This document shows, one piece after another, positions 1 through 6,772 of a stretch of DNA of 16,885 nucleotides. Made by a program: the position numbers and the translations under genes. Below the pieces are notes generated by a model. That model ran no database searches. It had not been told where the DNA came from and saw only the letters and a list, made by a program, of their open reading frames with translations. The stretch comes from Butyrivibrio sp. (GTDB taxonomy: Bacteria > Bacillota > Clostridia > Lachnospirales > Lachnospiraceae). Location: NCBI RefSeq assembly GCF_015056685.1, contig NZ_SVFW01000068.1, positions 1-16,885 on the forward strand. Direction: 5' to 3'. Numbering within the stretch: the first letter of the stretch is position 1; each line of letters opens with the position of its first letter.

Positions 1-296
1 TCTCTTGTATCAGCACTCTTCTCATTGATCTCATCCTGCAGGCGCTTTATCTCATCTTTTATTCCCTGCATCTGGGCGTCAAGTTTCTTTTCTCCGCCAA
101 AAGCATCGGACACGACTTTTAGAGCCTGCTTTTTTGCAAGGCCCTGTCGTTGAGCTATCAGGCTATCTCCTGTGAGATTTGCACCTGATATCGCCACTCT
201 GTTTTTGTTATTAGTATGTGATTTTGACGCAGAATTTACGTCGGACTGATCTTTAATAATGTTATTCTGCACATCCATGTTCTGCTGTATTTTCAT
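1..296 (-). CDS. Small coiled-coil protein of unknown function, 3' end outside window
   Basis: An open frame of 98 codons runs from an ATG at 296 to the window edge, so the C-terminus is missing. The start is supported by a strong GGAGG 6 nt upstream. The first ~35 residues are polar and rich in Asn, Gln, Ser and Lys. A middle segment (about 36-70) contains ANLTGDSLIAQRQG and KKQALKVVSDAFGG. From about residue 70 the sequence becomes charged and heptad-like (DEIKRLQDEINEK), which suggests a coiled coil. I have an impression of similar proteins of unknown function in Lachnospiraceae, but cannot name a family. No signal peptide or membrane segment is visible. It lies 98 nt downstream of the GGDEF-EAL gene on the same strand and may have its own promoter, with a sigma-28-like match upstream. 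A motility link is inference only. Confidence 0.85.
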   Translation of the reverse strand, partial: MKIQQNMDVQNNIIKDQSDVNSASKSHTNNKNRVAISGANLTGDSLIAQRQGLAKKQALKVVSDAFGGEKKLDAQMQGIKDEIKRLQDEINEKSADTR

Positions 297-349
297 GAAG
301 CACCTCCTTGTGACTTCCAAATTAATACAATTACAGCTTTCTACTCAAT

Positions 350-376
350 ATATCGACAAATAATCAAAAGTTCTTA
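350..376 (-). promoter_or_regulatory. Possible sigma-28 (SigD/FliA) promoter
   Basis: On the minus strand, TAAG (376-373) is followed after exactly 15 nt by GTCGATAT (357-350). The Firmicutes flagellar sigma-28 pattern is TAAA, about 15 nt, then GCCGATAT, so the match is 3/4 and 7/8. Transcription would start near 343 and leave a ~47-nt leader before the gene starting at 296. No good sigma-A -35/-10 pair was noticed in this 98-bp gap. It rests on motif matching alone. Confidence 0.4.
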
Positions 377-394
377 ACCCCATTTTTTAATGTC

Positions 395-2095
395 TTATAC
401 GACCGGTTCATAATCGCAACTGTTTATGATCTCTGTCGCAGACTGATAGTCTACCGGCTTACTGTAATAATACCCCTGCGCCAGATTACAGCCCAGTTCC
501 ACAAGCTTTTTACCCTGCTCCTTCGTCTCAACGCCTTCTGCGATGATCTCCATCTTTAGTCTTTGTGCAATAGTTATTATGCTTTCAACAAGAATCGCAG
601 TTTTATCATCTTCTGTTATCATATCTGTAAAAGACTTATCGATCTTTATTACATCTGCATCGATGTTATGGAGAAGTGACAGGGATGAATATCCGGTACC
701 AAAGTCATCGATGGATATAAACAGCCCATTTGCTTTGAGAGTCTTTACAAATGTAATGAGTCTCTCATACTCAACATCCTTTGTGCTCTCTGTTATCTCT
801 ATTTCCACATCGTCAGTAGATAGGCCATTTTCCTCTATTACCTTTAATATCTTGCTTTCTATCTTTGGTACAAAAAGGTCTTTTTTGGAAAAGTTACTTG
901 AAATCCTTGGTGGAGTAAGTCCCATTTCTTTCCATCTTTTTATCGCTTTGCAGGTTTCATCAAATATGGCAAGATCAAGCTTCGGTATAAGCCCCTCTCT
1001 GTCCAATATCGGAATAAACTGATCAGGGTATATGTAATGGCCCTCATGGAACCACCTGCACAGCGCTTCAAAACCAACAAGTTTGCCCGTTTTCATGTCA
1101 ACCTTAGGCTGGAAAAAAGGCGTGAACTCATGGTTCTTTATTGCAGTCGGAAATATTCCTATAATGTCCCTTCCTTGCTTCACCATATTTTTCAGCTCTT
1201 CGCCATAATAAACAACGTCCTGCTTTAATCTGCTCTTTCCAAGCCCACAGGCTACATTTGCATCGTTAAGGCGGTCAAGGAAAGTCTTGTTCTCATCTTC
1301 TGAGAGCATGGATATCCCGACCCATGCCACAACGTCAAAGCGATTATTTGGAGCATTTTTAAGCTTTGATATGGTGACTGTACTTATCTTCTTTAAAAAG
1401 TTCTTTATATTCTCATTGTGCAGGTATACTACAAAATTATCCCCGCCCATGCGTCCGGCACATTCATCATCTTCTGTAAACTTAAGCAGTTTCCTTGAAT
1501 ACTGTATTATGGCTTCATCTCCTGCCTGTGCACCGCATATCTCATTAATGTATCTGAAGTTTCTGAGGTTGATCCTTAGAACGGCATAATCCTGTGGTCT
1601 GGAATGCTGTAGTACCGTATAATATTTTCTTTGTACCATTGCAATATTAGGGATTCCTGTAAGAACATCAGATGACTCAGCATAGTCAAGCATCTTTCTC
1701 ATGTTCTGTCTGCTTATAATGATGTAGATAACATTTGCCATAAACGCACACAGTTCCTGGTCAATGTCATCTTCTTTTACAGCTTTTTCGAATTCTATGT
1801 AGGCATGGACATACTCATTTCCATCATAGTAGAAGTTGTAACACTTTTTTAAGCCTCCCGGCATGCCGGAATCATAAAGAACAAGCTTGTCATCAACTGG
1901 TGTTGCTTCAAATACAAGTTTCCCCGTCCTGGGGTTCCGGTATCTGTCATCACCACCAAGATCCATATCATAATACATTTTCGTGACATGAAGCGCACCA
2001 CAGATGTCCTTGTAGGTATCTGCTTTAATATTCTCCAGCGATGCCTCCTGAAAGAGTTTCTCAAGCTTATTTGCCATCAATTCAGCGATTTTCAT
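395..2095 (-). CDS. GGDEF-EAL protein: c-di-GMP phosphodiesterase with degenerate cyclase domain
   Basis: Predicted to hydrolyse cyclic di-GMP to pGpG. The frame opens at a TTG at 2122, but an AGGGAG lies 9 nt before the ATG at 2095, which is the preferred start (566 aa). ATG 2101 is only 3 nt from that site. Residues ~1-135 are a cytoplasmic region of unknown fold, possibly GAF-like. Residues ~140-305 form a GGDEF domain whose signature is GGDNF (217-221). The early metal-binding Asp is replaced (NLRNF) and no RxxD inhibitory site precedes the signature, so cyclase activity is doubtful. Residues ~315-555 are an EAL domain with its key residues present: E343 of EAL, N401, E433, D463 and D464 in DDFGTGYSSL, K484, E520, and Q540 in QGYYYSKP. 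No membrane segment is obvious. A vestigial EAL C-terminus lies immediately upstream. Confidence 0.93.
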   Translation of the reverse strand: MKIAELMANKLEKLFQEASLENIKADTYKDICGALHVTKMYYDMDLGGDDRYRNPRTGKLVFEATPVDDKLVLYDSGMPGGLKKCYNFYYDGNEYVHAYIEFEKAVKEDDIDQELCAFMANVIYIIISRQNMRKMLDYAESSDVLTGIPNIAMVQRKYYTVLQHSRPQDYAVLRINLRNFRYINEICGAQAGDEAIIQYSRKLLKFTEDDECAGRMGGDNFVVYLHNENIKNFLKKISTVTISKLKNAPNNRFDVVAWVGISMLSEDENKTFLDRLNDANVACGLGKSRLKQDVVYYGEELKNMVKQGRDIIGIFPTAIKNHEFTPFFQPKVDMKTGKLVGFEALCRWFHEGHYIYPDQFIPILDREGLIPKLDLAIFDETCKAIKRWKEMGLTPPRISSNFSKKDLFVPKIESKILKVIEENGLSTDDVEIEITESTKDVEYERLITFVKTLKANGLFISIDDFGTGYSSLSLLHNIDADVIKIDKSFTDMITEDDKTAILVESIITIAQRLKMEIIAEGVETKEQGKKLVELGCNLAQGYYYSKPVDYQSATEIINSCDYEPVV

Positions 2096-2125
2096 AATCA
2101 TATTCTCCCTAAATGATTTCAAAAT

Positions 2126-2182
2126 CTATTCCTTGAGAATTGCCTCAAATTCTTCTAAAGGCAGAGGCTTTGAAAAGTAAGT
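2126..2182 (-). pseudogene. Vestigial C-terminus of a second EAL-domain gene
   Basis: Minus-strand codons from 2182 to a TAG at 2128-2126 read TYFSKPLPLEEFEAILKE. This is the characteristic last stretch of EAL phosphodiesterases (QGYYFSKP followed by a short acidic helix). An in-frame TGA (2185-2183) lies immediately upstream and no start codon exists, so it is not an intact gene. In another frame just upstream, an LGC triplet can be read where LGC normally precedes QGY, but that is too weak to rely on. The most economical reading is a deleted or decayed GGDEF-EAL paralogue upstream of the surviving gene, leaving only its tail. The homology call comes from motif recognition; the stop and lack of a start are seen directly. 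Confidence 0.7.
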
Positions 2183-2236
2183 TCATAAATTATTGCAATT
2201 GTTACTCTGCAACCTAAAATGAAGGCAATCTTCTAC

Positions 2237-2270
2237 GATTATATAGTAACATTTAATGTGCAACATAATC
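2237..2270. promoter_or_regulatory. Nested dyad, possible operator with -10 for the GGDEF-EAL gene
   Basis: GATTAT (2237-2242) and ATAATC (2265-2270) are inverted repeats centred within half a base of a second palindrome, ACATTTAATGT (2249-2259). On the minus strand a perfect TATAAT (2243-2238) overlaps one outer arm, but no convincing -35 box lies 16-18 nt upstream. If used, it would give a ~135-nt leader that crosses the EAL vestige. The arms are AT-rich, so chance is possible. No intrinsic terminator for the upstream operon was recognised in 2183-2296. Confidence 0.3.
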
Positions 2271-2296
2271 TATAAACTTTATGTAAACACGGCTGG

Positions 2297-3169
2297 CTAA
2301 TACTCCATCAACTGATGTTTTCTGAACCATTCTGCACTTACGGTAAGGCTTTTTACCGGGTCATTATAAATCCAGTTCTTATGGGTCTCCAGAACAATCG
2401 CTTCTACTTTGGAAGTTGCCCGTACATTTTCCAGGATAGTACCAAGGGCCATATTTCCTGTGCCAAGTTCTGCAGCGTCCTCTTTGAGGATGGGCGTAAT
2501 AAAAGGTCCCTTTTTCCTGCAGCCCCTGTCATTTATGTGCCACATCACCATTCTGTCTGAGAGTTTGTATATCAGGGCAGTAACATCGGCCCCACCATCT
2601 GCAATCCAATATGTATCAAGCTCAAAGTTGACATACTGAGGGTCTGTGTTTTCGATGATAACATCATATGCAGTTTTATCTTCTGAGACCTTCTGCAGCT
2701 CTATATTGTGATTGTGATAAAGGAGTTTCACTCCATAGGGCAAAAGAGCTTTTCCGGCCATGTTCAGGCGCTCAGCCAGTTTTTTTACCTCAGCGAAATT
2801 CCCGTAATCAAACCTGTACATACCGGTTATAACAACAGTGTCCGTTCCAAAGCTCAAGGCTTCTTTCGCAACAGCCTCGGGGTTTTCTTCAATGCTGTTA
2901 AGATAGCTGTGCAGGCTTATGACTATCAATCCGCTCTCTGAGATCAGCTTCTTCCAATCAAGCTTTCCGCCATTCCCCGTGGGCATACCGGCAAATTTAG
3001 TAAGTAACCTCACAATGAAGGGCGTTGGCCCTATCATGAAGTCATTAAGTTCAATGCCATCATATCCTGCACTTTTAATAGCTCTAAGCGTGCTAAGTGC
3101 ACTCTCATAACTGTTGCATCTGCTTCCTATCATTATCTGTTGTACGCCGGTCAGTACTTTGTCTTTCAT
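2297..3169 (-). CDS. Sugar phosphate isomerase/epimerase-like TIM-barrel protein
   Basis: A 290-residue protein of the xylose isomerase-like / AP-endonuclease-2 TIM-barrel superfamily. Likely metal ligands are visible in the expected order: E157 in YHNHNIEL, D185 in FELDTYW, H211 in WHIND and E261 in VLETHKNW. The family includes sugar isomerases, epimerases, dehydratases and subunits that cleave oxidised glycosides, so the substrate cannot be read from sequence. It is the last gene of the glycoside operon. Its ATG overlaps the TAA of the GH1 gene by one base (TAATG), with a GGAGG 12 nt upstream inside the GH1 coding region, which suggests translational coupling. No signal peptide. It may process the released sugar, for example a rhamnose derivative, but that is inference. 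No oxidoreductase partner is encoded in the window. Confidence 0.85.
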   Translation of the reverse strand: MKDKVLTGVQQIMIGSRCNSYESALSTLRAIKSAGYDGIELNDFMIGPTPFIVRLLTKFAGMPTGNGGKLDWKKLISESGLIVISLHSYLNSIEENPEAVAKEALSFGTDTVVITGMYRFDYGNFAEVKKLAERLNMAGKALLPYGVKLLYHNHNIELQKVSEDKTAYDVIIENTDPQYVNFELDTYWIADGGADVTALIYKLSDRMVMWHINDRGCRKKGPFITPILKEDAAELGTGNMALGTILENVRATSKVEAIVLETHKNWIYNDPVKSLTVSAEWFRKHQLMEY

Positions 3170-4473
3170 TATTTCAAATAGCCTCCAAGATGCTTTAAAC
3201 TGGGCTTTGGTGTCCTGATTTGTGTTTTCCTGTCAACTGCGCAAAGACCAAATGTAAGTGCATAGCCTTTTTGCCACTCAAAATTATCGATAAGTGACCA
3301 GTGACAGTATCCGATAACAGGAATTCCATCATTTATGCAGTTCTGAACACCCTCGATTGCCTTGTCGATAAACTTAACTCTCTGCTCATCATCTGCTGTT
3401 GCAATTCCATTTTCTGTAACCATGATCGGCACATTTGGCATCTCCTCATGCACGCGTCTGATTGCATGCTCAAGAGCCTCAGGATATACCTCGTAATCCA
3501 TCTGTGTCATTGGTGTTCCCTCGGGAACAGGCACAATTCCATCAGGGCCGTAGGTAGTTCTTGTATAATTCTGAAGTCCAAAGAAATCGTCTTCCTTAAT
3601 ATAAGGAATGTAATGGCTGAACTCCTGATTCCAGTCGCTTTCTGCGCGCTCCTTGCCACCTTCTATATACTGGCAGTCGTGCAGGGAAAGCGTAATACCA
3701 ACTTTAATGTCGGGATTAACAGCCTTGATTGCTTCCTTGGCTGCCTGATGTGCCTTTATGACTATCATATCGCCATTTTTATCAGTTGCGGAGACAAATG
3801 TATGTGGCTGAGGATCTCCGAATACTTTGGCATTCTCCATTGCAGCCAGCTTCATTTTCTCCATTGGATCGGAGAGGTTAAGCCCAACCTGGACCTGCCC
3901 CTCCATGGAGTCACCATCGTTTTTAGCTGCATTTGCCATCTTCGCCATCATCTGCTTCTTAAATCTTTCCATGAGAGCGCCAATCTGAAGTCTCATGTTT
4001 GCCTCATTTATGGTACAGATATACTTTATCTCGCTTCCAAGCTGCTCTGTGACGTATCTTGCATAGTTGGCAAAAAGCTCTACAACCTGCTCATTATCCC
4101 ATCCTCCGAGCTTTATAAGCCACACAGGTGATGTAAAATGCATAAGGGTAATAACCGGTTCAACACCATTGTCTCTGCAGCATTTGATCATCTTCCTGTA
4201 ATGTTCAATCTCTTTTTCATCAAATTTGCCCTGCTCAGGCTCAATACGTGCCCATTCAACAGAGAATCTGTAGGTGTTAAGGCCTGCATCTGCCAGCATC
4301 TTGATATCTTCTTCATATCTGTTATAGTGATCAACAGCATCCAGTGAAGGCTCAACAAACTGTGAATACTCCATATTCTCCATTACCCAGTAATCTGAAT
4401 TTGTATTGTTTCCTTCAACCTGGTGGGCTGCAGTAGAAGCACCCAGCATAAATCCGTTTTCGAACTTGTTCAT
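3169..4473 (-). CDS. GH1 beta-glycosidase (beta-glucosidase-like)
   Basis: A retaining family 1 glycoside hydrolase, probably removing a beta-linked glucose or related sugar in the cytoplasm. The frame opens at ATG 4488, but GGAGG overlaps those first codons and sits 8 nt before the ATG at 4473, the preferred start (434 aa). Family hallmarks appear in order: NGFMLGASTAAHQVEG near the N-terminus, YRFSVEWARIEP (~68-79), the acid/base Glu157 in TINEAN (most members have NEP), the nucleophile Glu354 in VTENG, and WSLIDNFEW with GYALTFGL near the C-terminus. Residues ~160-235, directly after the acid/base, form a Met/Ala/Lys-rich, probably helical segment (ALMERFKKQMMAKMANAAK) that I do not recognise as a usual GH1 loop. 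It follows GH78 by 18 nt and overlaps the next gene by 1 nt. Exact specificity is unknown. Confidence 0.92.
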   Translation of the reverse strand: MNKFENGFMLGASTAAHQVEGNNTNSDYWVMENMEYSQFVEPSLDAVDHYNRYEEDIKMLADAGLNTYRFSVEWARIEPEQGKFDEKEIEHYRKMIKCCRDNGVEPVITLMHFTSPVWLIKLGGWDNEQVVELFANYARYVTEQLGSEIKYICTINEANMRLQIGALMERFKKQMMAKMANAAKNDGDSMEGQVQVGLNLSDPMEKMKLAAMENAKVFGDPQPHTFVSATDKNGDMIVIKAHQAAKEAIKAVNPDIKVGITLSLHDCQYIEGGKERAESDWNQEFSHYIPYIKEDDFFGLQNYTRTTYGPDGIVPVPEGTPMTQMDYEVYPEALEHAIRRVHEEMPNVPIMVTENGIATADDEQRVKFIDKAIEGVQNCINDGIPVIGYCHWSLIDNFEWQKGYALTFGLCAVDRKTQIRTPKPSLKHLGGYLK

Positions 4474-4491
4474 TTTCCTATCCTCCATAAT

Positions 4492-6753
4492 TTAAATCTC
4501 ATAACTTCCGCCCGTCAAAATTCTCTTTTCCCCGCTAGGGAGCTCCAGCTCTGCTTCCATTCCTCCAGGAATTTCAAAGTGGTATGCAAAAGTATTCGAG
4601 TTCTCAATATATCTCCATTCGGATACTATGCGCCCTCTCGGTGAATCATAGTAGCCCTTTGCAAACTTAAGTCTCTCATCAGGCACCGGCTTTATCAGGA
4701 CTTTGTCAAAATCGTATCTGATTCCCAGAATCCCCGACAAGAGCCATCCTGAAACTGCTCCATAGGAGTAGTGATTCAATGAATCATGTACAGTGCCATC
4801 TTCTCTGACGCCGTCCCAGGTCTCCCAAATAGTGGTAGCACCTTTCTCCACGGCATAGAGCCACGAGGGATAGCTTTTCTGCAACAGCAATCTGTACGCT
4901 GTATCTGCATAACCGTAATCCGCAAGCACACTGCATAGGAAAGGCGTTGAAAGGAAGCCCGTGTTAAGATGATAGTCATTTTTCACTACAAGCTCATTTA
5001 AGTCCTTCGCAGCTTCCACTGCCTCTTTTTCAGGCAAAAGACAAAATGCAAGTGGCCTTACGTACTCACACTGCCTCTCTGATCTGATATGTCCGTCCTT
5101 AAGAACCAGATATCTGTATGCTTCTGTGGCCTTTTCCGAGATTTCTTTATACTTATCTGCATCAGCGCTATTTCCGAGAATCTTAGATATTCTGGCAAGA
5201 ATACCAGATGAAAAAGCATAGTAAGCAGTCGCAACTTCAGGCTGGCCATCTTTAAATGCAGCCATCATTGTCTTCATAACATCTGCCCCGGGTTCGCACC
5301 ACTCACCATAATCCATTCCGGTGTCGATGATGTACTTCCTGTAGGGGTTCTTTCCAAAGCGGTTTTTGAGCTTGCTCTTTCCGGCTCTTCTTCCGAGGAA
5401 GTCCACCCACTTCTTCATCATTTCATAATTGTCTTTAAGTATCTGCTCATCGCCGTATATTCTGTATAGATTCCAGGGCACAAGAACCGCCGCATCGCCC
5501 CAGCCAACAGAAGCTGAGAACATCTCTGCTATCTTGCCGGGATTTGAGTTTTTGGGACAGATATATGCCATCTTGCCATCAGGATGCTGCCCTATCCTCA
5601 CGTTTGCAAGCCATTTCTCATAAACGCCCCTGCAGTCCATGAGATACGCACCGGTCCTCACAAAGACTGCCGCATCACCTGTCCAGCCGGCTCTCTCCCT
5701 TGTGGGACAGTCAGTAGGAATGTCACAGAAGTTTGACTTCATGGACCAGACACTGTTTTTAAACAGCTTGTTTACTTCATCCACGCCACATTCAAAGCCT
5801 GCTGTTTCCTTCATATCCGAATACACAGCAATGCTCTTTATTTTGATATCAGACGGTGAAATATCACCTGTTAATTTTGCGTATCTAAAGCCAAATATCG
5901 AAAAATGCGGCTTAAACTCATTTCTTCCGCTCTTGCAGATATAGTTTATTTCCTGCTTAATTCCGCCGGATTTGTTCCTGTCTCCGGGCTGGAAATTACT
6001 GATCGTGAAGTTTCCGTTTTCATCCAGACTTTCACCGTGGATGAGACAGATCTTCTCACCGCCCTTGGCGTTTTCTACAACAAAAGACGTATAACCGGCA
6101 AGGTTCTGTCCGAAATCAAATACGCTCTCTCCATTCGGAGTATTGATGAGCCTTCCTTCAAACTCCTCATGCTCAGTGATAAACGGCGCCTTCTGGGCTG
6201 TCAGATTTCTTTTGTCAAAAGACATCTCCCTGGCCTTATGCCACTCACCAAATCCTGCACCGGCATCGCAGGTTTCTCCCAGTTCAAGGTCCGTAAGCTT
6301 TATAGGCCCGTTTTCACATGCATCCCAGCTGCAATCCGTAACAAGTATCGGATTTTCCATGTCTCCATCGCCTATCACTGCGCCCAAAAAGGAAATATCC
6401 TCGCCATAGAGGTTTCTCACGCCGTCAATTCCGTTGCATCCTCTGTACCAGCCATCACCAAGCGTTATAAAGATCTCATTTTCACCGGGCTTTAGCACTT
6501 CAGTGATCTCATACTCCTGATACTGAAGTCTTTTATCATACTCATCGCATCCCGGTGTCAGTCGTGCATCCGTGATTTTACGGCCATTTATCAGTATTTC
6601 ATACAAGCCGTGGGCTGTAGCATATATACAAACTTTCCCCTCTTTATAAGAGAATGTGGTTCTTAAATATCCTGCTCCCTTTCTCTTATCAGGTTCTGTC
6701 ACAGTTTCAGGTGATATCCACTTTGCTTTTTCAAAAATCTTAGCCGTTTCCAT
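4492..6753 (-). CDS. GH78 alpha-L-rhamnosidase
   Basis: An inverting alpha-L-rhamnosidase that would release terminal L-rhamnose from oligosaccharides or plant glycosides. The 753 residues show a beta-sandwich N-terminal domain (~10-190, with YATAHGLYEILINGRKI), a second beta domain (~195-315, with VFDFGQNLAGY), the (alpha/alpha)6 catalytic barrel (~320-680) and a C-terminal beta domain. The motif D348-CPTR-E353-RAGWTG-D360 has exactly the D, E (+5), D (+12) spacing of characterised GH78 enzymes, with E353 as likely general acid. E644 in TIWETWDG fits the general base. No signal peptide, so it is cytoplasmic. AGAGG lies 6 nt before the ATG. It is 19 nt downstream of GH2 and 18 nt before GH1, in one operon. 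No truncation is seen. Confidence 0.94.
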   Translation of the reverse strand: METAKIFEKAKWISPETVTEPDKRKGAGYLRTTFSYKEGKVCIYATAHGLYEILINGRKITDARLTPGCDEYDKRLQYQEYEITEVLKPGENEIFITLGDGWYRGCNGIDGVRNLYGEDISFLGAVIGDGDMENPILVTDCSWDACENGPIKLTDLELGETCDAGAGFGEWHKAREMSFDKRNLTAQKAPFITEHEEFEGRLINTPNGESVFDFGQNLAGYTSFVVENAKGGEKICLIHGESLDENGNFTISNFQPGDRNKSGGIKQEINYICKSGRNEFKPHFSIFGFRYAKLTGDISPSDIKIKSIAVYSDMKETAGFECGVDEVNKLFKNSVWSMKSNFCDIPTDCPTRERAGWTGDAAVFVRTGAYLMDCRGVYEKWLANVRIGQHPDGKMAYICPKNSNPGKIAEMFSASVGWGDAAVLVPWNLYRIYGDEQILKDNYEMMKKWVDFLGRRAGKSKLKNRFGKNPYRKYIIDTGMDYGEWCEPGADVMKTMMAAFKDGQPEVATAYYAFSSGILARISKILGNSADADKYKEISEKATEAYRYLVLKDGHIRSERQCEYVRPLAFCLLPEKEAVEAAKDLNELVVKNDYHLNTGFLSTPFLCSVLADYGYADTAYRLLLQKSYPSWLYAVEKGATTIWETWDGVREDGTVHDSLNHYSYGAVSGWLLSGILGIRYDFDKVLIKPVPDERLKFAKGYYDSPRGRIVSEWRYIENSNTFAYHFEIPGGMEAELELPSGEKRILTGGSYEI

Positions 6754-6772
6754 CTAATACCTCTAGTTTTCT

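Noticed and set aside
2096..2122. TTG (2122) or ATG (2101) as start of the GGDEF-EAL gene
   Set aside because: The AGGGAG ribosome site lies between the TTG and the ATG at 2095, and is correctly spaced only for 2095.
3301..4131. 276-codon open frame on the plus strand
   Set aside because: It is fully antisense to the GH1 gene, whose catalytic motifs and ribosome site are clear. The translation is Cys/His-rich and resembles no domain.
5905..6495. 196-codon plus-strand open frame
   Set aside because: It is antisense to the well-supported GH78 gene, with no domain-like sequence seen.
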